Positions 16,435 to 23,890 of a DNA stretch of 64,000 nucleotides are shown in pieces (position 1 is the first letter of the stretch; each line of letters starts with the position of its first letter). The DNA is from Polynucleobacter sp. UK-FUSCHL-C3. Its GTDB lineage: Bacteria > Pseudomonadota > Gammaproteobacteria > Burkholderiales > Burkholderiaceae. The position numbers were made by a program, and so were the translations under genes. Under the pieces are notes generated by a model. It ran no database searches. It was not told where the DNA came from and saw only the letters and a program-made list of their open reading frames with translations. Where the stretch lies: assembly GCF_040409815.1 (NCBI RefSeq), contig NZ_CP099959.1:1178001-1242000 (forward strand), given 5' to 3'.

Positions 16435-17142
16435 TTAACTAGGAGTCTTAGTAATCCGATACCCACTGCCACGAACAGTCTCAATATAGGGATCGCATTC
16501 CGCTTCAGCCAATGCCGCTCTTAAGCGCTTGATGTGCACATCCACCGTACGCTCTTCGATATACACTTGATCGCCCCACACTCGATCTAAGAGATGAGAG
16601 CGCGAATGGACACGCTCAGGATTACTCATGAAGAATTGCAATAAGCGAAATTCGGTTGGCCCCAAATTAACAAACTGATCGCTTTGATTTTGGCGAGATA
16701 CGGTAACTCGATGGGTGATTGGATCCAATTGCATAGGGCCAATTCTTAGAACCTCATCCCCCAAGCCCAATGAAGAGTTACGTCTTAATAATGCTTTAAC
16801 CCTTGAAATAAGCTCCTTTGGCGAGAATGGCTTGGTGACATAGTCATCCGCTCCAGAATCTAGCCCCTGAATTTTATCTGCTTCAGCGCCCTTGGCGGTA
16901 AGCATCAAAATAGGTAAATGCTGTAACTCTGCGCTAGCTCTTAACTCTTTGGTGAACTGCACACCCGACTTTCCAGGCATCATCCAATCCAAAATCAAGA
17001 GATCGGGTTTATTTACCCGAATCATCCGCATTGCCTCATCCGCCTGCAGAGCGCGTTCCACAGTGAACCCAGAATGGGTCAAGTTAACAGCAATTAGTTC
17101 TGCAATCGATGGTTCATCTTCAACAACCAGAATGCGCGGCAT
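16435..17142 (-). CDS. phoB: Phosphate regulon response regulator PhoB
   Basis: A 235-residue OmpR/PhoB-type regulator. The receiver domain has the acidic pair in VEDEPS, the phosphoacceptor Asp in LILDWMMPG, and the Lys in YVTKPFSPKEL. The C-terminal winged helix carries GPTEFRLLQFF and the recognition region ERTVDVHIKRLR. Phosphorylated PhoB binds 11-bp repeats of CTGTCAT-type heptamers, and at least five such sites are visible in this window. The gene lies 4 nt after phoU, so it is co-transcribed with it. Confidence 0.96.
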   Translation of the reverse strand: MPRILVVEDEPSIAELIAVNLTHSGFTVERALQADEAMRMIRVNKPDLLILDWMMPGKSGVQFTKELRASAELQHLPILMLTAKGAEADKIQGLDSGADDYVTKPFSPKELISRVKALLRRNSSLGLGDEVLRIGPMQLDPITHRVTVSRQNQSDQFVNLGPTEFRLLQFFMSNPERVHSRSHLLDRVWGDQVYIEERTVDVHIKRLRAALAEAECDPYIETVRGSGYRITKTPS

Positions 17143-17146
17143 ATTC

Positions 17147-17851
17147 TTATTTTGTAGCTTCTCGTACTAAATCATCGTGGGATATATGACGAACATCCGC
17201 GCCCTTAACAATATAAATAACGAACTCAGCAATATTCTTAGCATGATCTCCAACGCGCTCGATCGCTTTAGCGATAAATAGTAGATCAAGACCCGTTGAA
17301 ATCATCTTAGGATCTTCGGCCATATAGGTAATTAACTTACGTACAAAACCTCTAAACTCTTCATCAATTTGCTTATCATCCTCCACAACCTTGGCAGCTG
17401 CTACTGCATCAAGGCGGGCGAAGCAATCCAAGGACTGGCGTAGTAGATCGATTGCCATTTGTCCAGATAACTTGATTTCTGCTGCGTTAATTTTGTAATT
17501 TGGGGCTTGCTCGATGATTCGCTTAGAACGCTTAGCGACCCGCTCAGCCTCGTCACCCGCGCGCTCTAAATTAGTAATCGCTTTTGAAATCGCCATCACT
17601 AAGCGCAAATCGCGCGCAGTCGGTTGGCGACGAGCGATGATTTCGGCACAAGCGGAGTCAATTTCTACCTCTAATGAGTTCACTGACTTTTCTCGCTCAA
17701 TGACTTGCTCGCACAGATCAATGTTGGCCTCTGAGAATCCACGCATGGCAATTTCAATTTGCGACTCCACCATTCCACCCATTTGTAGCAATTTGCTACA
17801 GAGAGAATTCAGGTCTTCATCAAATTGTGACGATAAGTGGCGATCGTTCAT
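17147..17851 (-). CDS. phoU: Phosphate signalling protein PhoU
   Basis: A 234-residue all-helical protein with two PhoU repeats, each containing the conserved E/DxxxD metal-cluster pattern (for example AKAITNLERAGDEAERVAK and AKAIERVGDHAKNIAEF). PhoU links the Pst transporter to PhoR, keeping the kinase quiet when phosphate is plentiful. The gene lies 11 nt after pstB and 4 nt before phoB. Confidence 0.96.
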   Translation of the reverse strand: MNDRHLSSQFDEDLNSLCSKLLQMGGMVESQIEIAMRGFSEANIDLCEQVIEREKSVNSLEVEIDSACAEIIARRQPTARDLRLVMAISKAITNLERAGDEAERVAKRSKRIIEQAPNYKINAAEIKLSGQMAIDLLRQSLDCFARLDAVAAAKVVEDDKQIDEEFRGFVRKLITYMAEDPKMISTGLDLLFIAKAIERVGDHAKNIAEFVIYIVKGADVRHISHDDLVREATK

Positions 17852-17862
17852 GCTGTCTCCTG

Positions 17863-18711
17863 TTAACCAAAGCGACCGGTAATATAGTCTTCGGTCTCTT
17901 TCTTGGCTGGCTTAATAAATATTTGATCGGTTTTGCCGTATTCGACTAACTCACCGAGGTACATGTAGGCGGTAAAGTCAGAAACACGGGCAGCTTGTTG
18001 CATATTATGGGTCACAATTGCAATGGTGTAATCTTTCTTGAGCTCGTTGATCAACTCTTCGATCTTGGCGGTTGAAATAGGATCTAACGCAGAAGTAGGC
18101 TCATCAAGAAGAAGAACCGATGGTTTAACAGCAACCCCACGGGCGATACACAAACGCTGTTGCTGACCTCCGGAGAGCGAAAGACCACTCTGATTTAGCT
18201 TATCTTTTGATTCGTTCCACAATGCAGCCTTATTTAAGGCCCACTCGACCCTTTCGTCCATTTCGGCTTTAGAGAGGCGCTCATAGAGTCTGACACCAAA
18301 GGCAATGTTCTCATAAATCGACATTGGGAATGGGGTTGGTTTCTGGAACACCATACCAATACGCGAGCGGAGCAAATTCACATCATTGCCAGGCTCCAAA
18401 ATGTTCTCATTGTAGAAGTTAATCTCACCCTCAGCACGTTGACCTGGGTAGAGGTCATACATGCGATTGAGGGTACGCAATAAGGTGGATTTACCGCAAC
18501 CCGAGGGTCCAATAAACGCAGTGACCTTACGCTCAAGAATGTTTAGATTGATATTCTTTAAACCCTGAAAGCTACCATAGAAGAAATTAAGATTTTTAAT
18601 TTCAATCGCATTTATAGCCTGGGCGTTTGAACTAACATTGGCACCCTGCTCTGACTCGGCATTGCCTTGATTAATATCAGAATGAAACATCGGTTTCATG
18701 GTGGTTGTCAT
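17863..18711 (-). CDS. pstB: Phosphate ABC transporter ATP-binding protein
   Basis: A 282-residue ABC ATPase with Walker [10 protein letters not shown], signature LSGGQQQR and Walker [12 protein letters not shown]. The C-terminal TGRFG ending is typical of PstB. A polar N-terminal extension of about 30 residues precedes the conserved start of the ATPase domain, so a later start is possible. It energises phosphate uptake through PstA and PstC. The ATG overlaps the pstA stop by 4 nt. Confidence 0.96.
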   Translation of the reverse strand: MTTTMKPMFHSDINQGNAESEQGANVSSNAQAINAIEIKNLNFFYGSFQGLKNINLNILERKVTAFIGPSGCGKSTLLRTLNRMYDLYPGQRAEGEINFYNENILEPGNDVNLLRSRIGMVFQKPTPFPMSIYENIAFGVRLYERLSKAEMDERVEWALNKAALWNESKDKLNQSGLSLSGGQQQRLCIARGVAVKPSVLLLDEPTSALDPISTAKIEELINELKKDYTIAIVTHNMQQAARVSDFTAYMYLGELVEYGKTDQIFIKPAKKETEDYITGRFG

Positions 18712-19562
18712 ACGCTTACCTTTTCACGAAGTACTACGCGGGCCAAAATATTGAGACCCAATACTGCAAATGTAATGATTAGAGCGCCGCCCCATGCAAG
18801 GTTAACCCAATTGTCATAGGGGCTCATCGCAAACTGGAAAATAACTACTGGCAAATTAGCCATAGGCGCGTTCATATTAGTGGAGAAGAACTGGTTATTA
18901 AGTGCGGTAAACAATAATGGCGCTGTCTCTCCGCTCACGCGCGCAAGGGCTAATAAAACCCCAGTGATAACTCCACTCTTTGCCGCGCGCAAGACAACCG
19001 TTAACGAGACCTTCCACTTAGGCGCACCGAGTGCAAACGCAGCTTCGCGTAAGGTGGTCGGTACGAGCTTTAACATATTCTCGGTTGTTCTAACAACCAC
19101 TGGGATCGCAATCAAGGAAAGCGCTACGGTACCAGCCCACCCGGAGAAGTGCTTTACCTGATAAACAATAATGGCATAGACAAAAAGGCCGATCACAATC
19201 GATGGGGCTGACAACATGATATCGGTCACAAAACGAGTTACCTCGGCAATCTTGCTGTTTTGACCATACTCGGAGAGATAAATACCAGCCAAGATTCCAA
19301 TCGGGGTGCTAATCAGCGTACAAAAAGATACGATCATTAAGCTACCAACGATCGGGTTGGCTAATCCACCACCCTCTGTTCCCGGAGCGGGCGTGTTTGC
19401 CAAAAATAAGGCTGGGCTAATCGCTGAAAATCCTTTGTACAACAGGATTGATAAGATCCAGAATAAAAACAACATACCAATAGCCATTGCAAGCATTGAA
19501 AAGGTGAGGCCGATCGCGTTAGACCTTTTGCGCTTACTAAATAAAGATGCGTCGCGTGACAT
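18708..19562 (-). CDS. pstA: Phosphate ABC transporter permease PstA
   Basis: A 284-residue permease with about six transmembrane helices. The cytoplasmic EAA loop ([24 protein letters not shown]) contacts PstB. It forms the inner-membrane channel with PstC. It overlaps pstB by 4 nt and pstC by one nucleotide, indicating coupled translation. Confidence 0.95.
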   Translation of the reverse strand: MSRDASLFSKRKRSNAIGLTFSMLAMAIGMLFLFWILSILLYKGFSAISPALFLANTPAPGTEGGGLANPIVGSLMIVSFCTLISTPIGILAGIYLSEYGQNSKIAEVTRFVTDIMLSAPSIVIGLFVYAIIVYQVKHFSGWAGTVALSLIAIPVVVRTTENMLKLVPTTLREAAFALGAPKWKVSLTVVLRAAKSGVITGVLLALARVSGETAPLLFTALNNQFFSTNMNAPMANLPVVIFQFAMSPYDNWVNLAWGGALIITFAVLGLNILARVVLREKVSV

Positions 19563-20572
19563 TATGTTTTTACTCCCTGATTTTTCTCCATACGCATCAA
19601 CATGATCTTAGCAATGGCAAGCACTATAAATGTGATTGCAAAAAGAGCAAGTCCCAGCGCAAATAATGAGGAGTAATGTGCGCCTACTTCAGCTTCGCCA
19701 AACTCATTCGCTAAGGTAGATGCTATCGAATTGCCTGGTGCAAATAAAGAGGCAGTTAATTTGTGTGCATTACCAATCACAAAGGTCACGGCCATGGTCT
19801 CACCCAAAGCGCGGCCTAGTCCCAACATGATTCCGCCAATCACGCCAGTCTTGGTATAGGGTAAAACAACATTTCTGACTACTTCCCAAGTGGTGCAACC
19901 AATGCCATAGGCAGATTCTTTTAAAACAGGCGGGACAATTTCAAACACATCGCGCATAACCGATGCAATAAATGGCAGAATCATCATGGCCAAAATTAGT
20001 CCGGCGCACAAGATACCAATACCATTAAAGGCGCCTGAGAACAGAATGCCAAGACCAGGGATTTGACCCAATGTCCCTGCAAGCGCTGGTTGTATGTACT
20101 GCGCAAATAGCGGGGCAAAAATAAATAAGCCAAACATTCCATAAATGATGGAAGGTACTGCAGCTAAGATCTCAATTGCAGTTCCCAAGGGTCTTCTTAA
20201 GCTTGCCGGACAAATCTCAGTGAGAAAAACTGCAATACCAAAGCTAAGTGGTACAGCAATTAAAAGAGCAATGACCGAAGTAATCACCGTGCCGTAGATC
20301 GCAATTAAGCCGCCAAACTCGCCATTAATGATGTCCCACTCTACGGTAGTGAAGAAACCAAAACCAAATTTACTAAGGGCAGGTGCTGCATTAAAGATAA
20401 GGGAAGCAATAATTCCCAAGAGAGCAAAGAGAACGCTTAAGGCAAAGAATTGGGTAAGGAATTTAAAGCCAACATCCATTAAGCGCTGACGTTTAGCAAT
20501 ACCAACTGCTTGAGAACTAAGGGCGCCACCTTGAAATACAGCATCCATTCGAATACCTACCTTTGTAGACAA
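19562..20572 (-). CDS. pstC: Phosphate ABC transporter permease PstC
   Basis: A 336-residue permease with about six to seven membrane helices. Its EAA-type loop is [20 protein letters not shown]. It has the usual PstC length, with a slightly long N-terminal cytoplasmic tail. It pairs with PstA, lies 51 nt after pstS, and belongs to the same transcript. Confidence 0.95.
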   Translation of the reverse strand: MSTKVGIRMDAVFQGGALSSQAVGIAKRQRLMDVGFKFLTQFFALSVLFALLGIIASLIFNAAPALSKFGFGFFTTVEWDIINGEFGGLIAIYGTVITSVIALLIAVPLSFGIAVFLTEICPASLRRPLGTAIEILAAVPSIIYGMFGLFIFAPLFAQYIQPALAGTLGQIPGLGILFSGAFNGIGILCAGLILAMMILPFIASVMRDVFEIVPPVLKESAYGIGCTTWEVVRNVVLPYTKTGVIGGIMLGLGRALGETMAVTFVIGNAHKLTASLFAPGNSIASTLANEFGEAEVGAHYSSLFALGLALFAITFIVLAIAKIMLMRMEKNQGVKT

Positions 20573-20623
20573 AATCAGCCCTAGTAACCTAGAGCTGATT
20601 TGATACTAAATTAAGCTAAAAGA

Positions 20624-21661
20624 TTACTTAGTATTAATTTGATTCCAAACATTTTTACGAATAAAGTCCGTGGTGACATCTGGCATTGGCACATAATCAA
20701 GGTCAGAAGCCATTTTCTTACCCTCTTTGAAGGCGAAGTCAAGAAACTTCAATACTTCAGCAGAATTTGCTTTATTAACTGGGGTCTTGTACATCAAGAT
20801 AAAGGATGCACCAGTAATTGGCCAAGATTTAGCACCTGCAGCATTGGTAATAAATGTTCCCATTCCTGGAACCTTTGCCCAATCAGTACCTGCCGCTGCG
20901 GCCGCAAAGGTCTCGTCATCAGGTTGGACGAATTGACCGGCTGGGTTTCTTAATTGCACATGGGTCATGTTGTTTTTCTTGGCGTATGCATACTCAACAT
21001 AGCCAATCGAATTCTTAACACGACCTACGTTTGCTGCAACACCCTCGTTACCCTTACCGCCTACTGAGGAAGCAGCTGGCCATTTAACAGCGGCACCAGC
21101 ACCAACTACGGACTTCCAATCGGCGCTAACTTTAGCTAAATAGTCGGTGAAAATCGCGGTCGTTCCCGAGCCATCCGCGCGGTGAACGATCGTGATATCA
21201 CCAGAAGGGATCTTCACGCCTGGATTGAGATCAGTAATACGCTTGTCATTCCAGTTAGAAATCTTACCTTGAAAAATATCTGCCAGAGTTTGACCATCCA
21301 AACGGATTTGACCAGGCTTGATACCATCAACGTTAATAATAGGTACTACACCGCCAATAATGGCAGGAAACTGAACCAAGCCGTCAGCTTGTAAATCATC
21401 AAATTTCACAGGGTTATCGGTTGCACCAAAGTCAACAGTCTTGGCTTTGATTTGCTTAATACCACCGGATGAGCCAATGGATTGATAGTTCAAACCATTA
21501 CCTGTTTTGGCTTTATAGGCTTCAGCCCACTTAGCGTAGATTGGGTATGGGAATGTAGCGCCAGCGCCGGTTATGTCTGCAGCAAGGGCGGCAGGAGCAA
21601 AACTTGCAGTAGCAATGGAAAGAGCCGCAACAGTTAGGGCTTTTTTCAAAGTAATCGTCAT
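20624..21661 (-). CDS. pstS: Periplasmic phosphate-binding protein PstS
   Basis: A 345-residue binding protein with a Sec signal peptide (cut after ALAA, near residue 27). The mature start DITGAGATFPYPIYAKW and the SGGIKQI, ATDNP and HRADGSGTT stretches form the phosphate pocket of PstS. It delivers phosphate to PstCAB. It is the first gene of pstSCAB-phoUBR and has a Pho box 57 nt upstream of its ATG. Confidence 0.97.
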   Translation of the reverse strand: MTITLKKALTVAALSIATASFAPAALAADITGAGATFPYPIYAKWAEAYKAKTGNGLNYQSIGSSGGIKQIKAKTVDFGATDNPVKFDDLQADGLVQFPAIIGGVVPIINVDGIKPGQIRLDGQTLADIFQGKISNWNDKRITDLNPGVKIPSGDITIVHRADGSGTTAIFTDYLAKVSADWKSVVGAGAAVKWPAASSVGGKGNEGVAANVGRVKNSIGYVEYAYAKKNNMTHVQLRNPAGQFVQPDDETFAAAAAGTDWAKVPGMGTFITNAAGAKSWPITGASFILMYKTPVNKANSAEVLKFLDFAFKEGKKMASDLDYVPMPDVTTDFIRKNVWNQINTK

Positions 21662-21701
21662 TTTTAATCCTCAATAAGGTCTCGCACAACGCGATAGAAG
21701 A

Positions 21702-21735
21702 ACAATACGGGGGGAATATGACGCTTTAGTGACAG
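21702..21735 (-). promoter_or_regulatory. Pho box and -10 of the pst operon
   Basis: On the minus strand CTGTCAC (21729-21735) and GCGTCAT (21718-21724) are 11 bp apart, 6 and 5 of 7 against CTGTCAT. A TATTGT -10 (21702-21707) begins exactly 10 nt downstream. A third TGTCA-like half site, off by one base, lies at 21740-21746. This is the expected PhoB activation site for pstS. Confidence 0.7.
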
Positions 21736-21823
21736 CTGAAATGACGTAGGAGTTGATCTAAATAAATTATATAAATCAATAGGTTAATTAATTAGTGCCG
21801 CTGCTCTGTAGCCAAAATTTATG

Positions 21824-21849
21824 ATTCACCCTAAATATTTAGGGTGAAT
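21824..21849 (-). terminator. Perfect 26-bp palindrome, likely terminator of the phasin gene
   Basis: ATTCACCCTAAAT and ATTTAGGGTGAAT abut to form a perfect palindrome 16 nt after the phasin stop. On the minus strand it is followed by CATAAATTTT. The stem with a 4-nt loop is plausible as an intrinsic terminator, although the T tract is broken. A dimeric-protein operator is the alternative. Confidence 0.5.
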
Positions 21850-21865
21850 TCCCTAATTTAGCAAC

Positions 21866-22537
21866 TCAGTTAGGTACTGCGGCGCTGCCATTTCCTAAAA
21901 CAGAGCTTTGTGAAGCCTGGCTTGGGGCTGTTGTGGGCTTTTTCCTGGGGGCGGTCTTCTTCTTCACAGCCGTCGATTTGCGGGGTACCAGTTTCTTTTG
22001 AGCGGGCTTCCTGGCCTTTTTGCTAGCCGTGGCTTTGCTCACCTTTTTAGCAACCGTCTGAATATTCTTCTCGGCTAACTCAATGGCATCATTAACTGCC
22101 TTGCGGCCTTCTTTAAATACTTTGGCACCAGCATCGGAAACCTCACGCACGACTTTTGCGAGTTTTTCTCCGCCCATGGGGATTTTCTTATCAGCCTCTT
22201 TAATCCAATCACTAATGGCGTCTCGAGCCCGATCAAAGTGCTTCTCGGCACCATCTGCAGCCTCACTACCAATATCTTTCAAGATCACTTTGACCTTCTT
22301 CTGATAAACACTCATGCGCTTAGCAGCCTCATCGGCTGCCTTCTTTTGCATTGCATTGAGTTGCTTCATATCTTTTTGAGCCGCTGTTTTAGCGGCATCC
22401 AGCGCCTGCTGCATGTTGTAGCGAAGTTCTGCTGCATGGTGCTCGCTTAGCTGCTTCGCTGCATCAAGCAATTTATGAGACAGAGTAAAGAGCTCTTTTG
22501 CCTTCGCTTTCTTTGCTGCTTCTGACGGCTTTTTCAT
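21866..22537 (-). CDS. Phasin-like protein with histone-H1-like tail
   Basis: A 223-residue protein. The N-terminal 150 residues are helical and rich in Ala, Lys and Glu, with the coiled-coil pattern of phasins (granule surface proteins). The last 60 residues are Lys/Pro/Ala-rich (KKVSKATASKKARKPAQKK and similar), like histone H1 or the PAKKA tails of PhaM-type proteins that tether granules to DNA. I chose ATG 22537, which has GAGG 8 nt upstream; GTG 22546 would overlap that site. Lying between pst and phoX, it may coat polyhydroxybutyrate or polyphosphate granules. This role is inferred, not shown. Confidence 0.65.
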   Translation of the reverse strand: MKKPSEAAKKAKAKELFTLSHKLLDAAKQLSEHHAAELRYNMQQALDAAKTAAQKDMKQLNAMQKKAADEAAKRMSVYQKKVKVILKDIGSEAADGAEKHFDRARDAISDWIKEADKKIPMGGEKLAKVVREVSDAGAKVFKEGRKAVNDAIELAEKNIQTVAKKVSKATASKKARKPAQKKLVPRKSTAVKKKTAPRKKPTTAPSQASQSSVLGNGSAAVPN

Positions 22538-22620
22538 TACACACACCTCATGTCAATTAATGAAAAATCAGTCTAGCAAAGGAATATGACAAAGAATTGT
22601 TGCATTGCATCAATTAGATG

Positions 22621-22665
22621 CTGACACAAAACTGCCATCAAGCTGTCACGTTAGGATTGTATAAA
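22621..22665 (+). promoter_or_regulatory. Triple Pho box with -10, driving a short transcript
   Basis: CTGACAC (22621), CTGCCAT (22632) and CTGTCAC (22643) are spaced exactly 11 bp, with 5, 6 and 6 of 7 matches to CTGTCAT. TATAAA (22660-22665) begins exactly 10 nt after the last heptamer and has a TG-like extension before it. This is among the best PhoB promoters in the window, yet no protein gene begins within 280 nt on this strand. Confidence 0.68.
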
Positions 22666-22670
22666 ATTAA

Positions 22671-22719
22671 AGAAACTCCCTTCGTGTTGAATTTTCCGCC
22701 CTGCTAGGGCGGTTTTTTT
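22671..22719 (+). ncRNA. Candidate PhoB-activated small RNA (about 49 nt)
   Basis: A start 6 nt after the -10 box and an end in the T7 tract of a strong hairpin define a 49-nt RNA. Its single-stranded 5' part contains ACUCCCUUC, complementary to Shine-Dalgarno-like GAAGGGAGU sequences. No convincing reading frame is present. It may instead be a leader that attenuates read-through toward the phosphoesterase gene at 22952. The 3' end overlaps the stop codon of the opposite-strand gene. It is predicted only from promoter and terminator. Confidence 0.42.
22696..22719 (+). terminator. Intrinsic terminator of the Pho-box transcript
   Basis: CCGCCCT and AGGGCGG form a 7-bp GC-rich stem with a GCT loop, followed at once by seven T residues on the plus strand. 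No plus-strand gene ends here, so it belongs to the transcript driven by the Pho box at 22621. Confidence 0.82.
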
Positions 22720-22918
22720 ATAGAGCTAAGTTTCGATCGATTTGATTGCATGGCGTATCTCCGTAACTACAGAAAATACAACAATCGTTTTTATTGGCTT
22801 GATAGGGTCGAAGGCACGATGGGCATTGATGAAATTGGTTTGGATACGCCGAATGAATTTCAACACATTCACGAACAAAACAATGAGGGCAGGTTAAGGT
22901 TGATTGTTGAATAAACAT
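22718..22918 (-). CDS. Small GDCCxxC-type cysteine-rich protein
   Basis: A 66-residue protein with CPHC (residues 10-13), CPSC (32-35), DCCIFC (45-50) and a final Cys57 within SYGDTPC. The order STLTCPxC, CPxC, DCCxFCSYGxxPC matches the GDCCVxC small proteins, some of which are selenoproteins in other species. The glycine of GDCC is Asn here. The four Cys clusters suggest a metal (zinc or iron) site or redox role; its function is not known. The frame is open upstream to 23092, but ATG 22918 gives the usual length and leaves room for the divergent gene. Confidence 0.65.
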   Translation of the reverse strand: MFIQQSTLTCPHCFVRECVEIHSAYPNQFHQCPSCLRPYQANKNDCCIFCSYGDTPCNQIDRNLAL

Positions 22919-22951
22919 ATTCCCATTCTGAATGGATAATATTTCACTGTG

Positions 22952-23890
22952 ATGAATCCCATTAAGACTCTCCTCCAGCAGATAGTAGTCGCTTCTCTGT
23001 GCTGCATGATTCCACTCTGGGCGCAGGCATTTCGGTTTATCGCTCTGGGTGATATGCCCTATCGCGATGGGGACGAGATCCGGTTTGAGCAATTAATCCA
23101 ATCAATTAATCGGTCACAGCCGACATTGAGCATTTTTGTGGGTGACACCAAAAACGGTAGTTCGCCCTGCTCCAATGAATATTTACAGAAAATTCATCGG
23201 CTATTTAATACTTTTAATCAGCCGCTGGTTTATACACCCGGTGATAATGAATGGACTGATTGTCATCGCCCAAGCGCCGGAGCATTTGAACCAAGCGAGC
23301 GACTGCAATTTATTCGTCAACTCTATTTTTCCGATACCAAGAGTCTTGGCAAAAACCCGATTCGCTTAAATCGTCAGGCGGACATTCATCCAAGGTTTAA
23401 AGAGTTTGTCGAGAATGCCTACTGGCTCCACGAGTCCACGCTATTTGTTACGGTCCACGTTGTTGGTTCAAACAATAACTTTAGTCAGTTCACAGAATAT
23501 ACCCGACGTAATCAAGCCAATTTAGCCTGGCTTGAACATGTATTTACAATTACTAAATCCCAAGGCATCGATCACCTCGTCATTGCTCTTCAAGCAGATC
23601 TTTTTTATTCCCCTGAGCAAGCGACATCCCTCACAAGTGGCTTACGCGATACGATTGCTCTACTGAATCAAAAACTGGCGGACTTTGCCAAACCTGCTCT
23701 TATTATTCATGGCGATAGTCATCGCTTAATCATTGATCAACCCTTTAGTGATCCAATTAGTAAGCGTACTCTTGATCGAGCTTACCGTTTGCAAGTCATG
23801 GGGGATCAACAAATTGAAGCGGTCGAAATTACTGTAGATAAAACAAAACAAAGCCCCTTTTCATTTCGACCCTTCCTCATTCAACCCTAA
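22952..23890 (+). CDS. Secreted calcineurin-like phosphoesterase
   Basis: A 312-residue protein with a signal peptide (cut near WAQA/FRF, residue 25). The metallophosphoesterase motifs are ALGDMPYRDG, FVGDTKNG, PGDNEWTDC and IHGDSHR, which supply the metal-binding Asp, Asn and His residues in order. It probably hydrolyses phosphoesters in the periplasm. It is convergent with phoX, 0 nt apart, and lies inside the phosphate gene region, which supports phosphate scavenging. A GTG at 22949 is an alternative start. The ribosome site is weak. Confidence 0.72.
   Translation: MNPIKTLLQQIVVASLCCMIPLWAQAFRFIALGDMPYRDGDEIRFEQLIQSINRSQPTLSIFVGDTKNGSSPCSNEYLQKIHRLFNTFNQPLVYTPGDNEWTDCHRPSAGAFEPSERLQFIRQLYFSDTKSLGKNPIRLNRQADIHPRFKEFVENAYWLHESTLFVTVHVVGSNNNFSQFTEYTRRNQANLAWLEHVFTITKSQGIDHLVIALQADLFYSPEQATSLTSGLRDTIALLNQKLADFAKPALIIHGDSHRLIIDQPFSDPISKRTLDRAYRLQVMGDQQIEAVEITVDKTKQSPFSFRPFLIQP

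Noticed and set aside
22586..22592. TTGTCAT half site on the minus strand as a Pho box for the phasin gene
   Set aside because: The neighbouring heptamers at 11-bp spacing match poorly (2 and 4 of 7), and no -10 lies at the right distance.
22684..22707. Seven-codon GTG reading frame inside the Pho-box transcript
   Set aside because: It has no ribosome site, overlaps the terminator stem and is too short to support; I prefer a non-coding RNA or leader.
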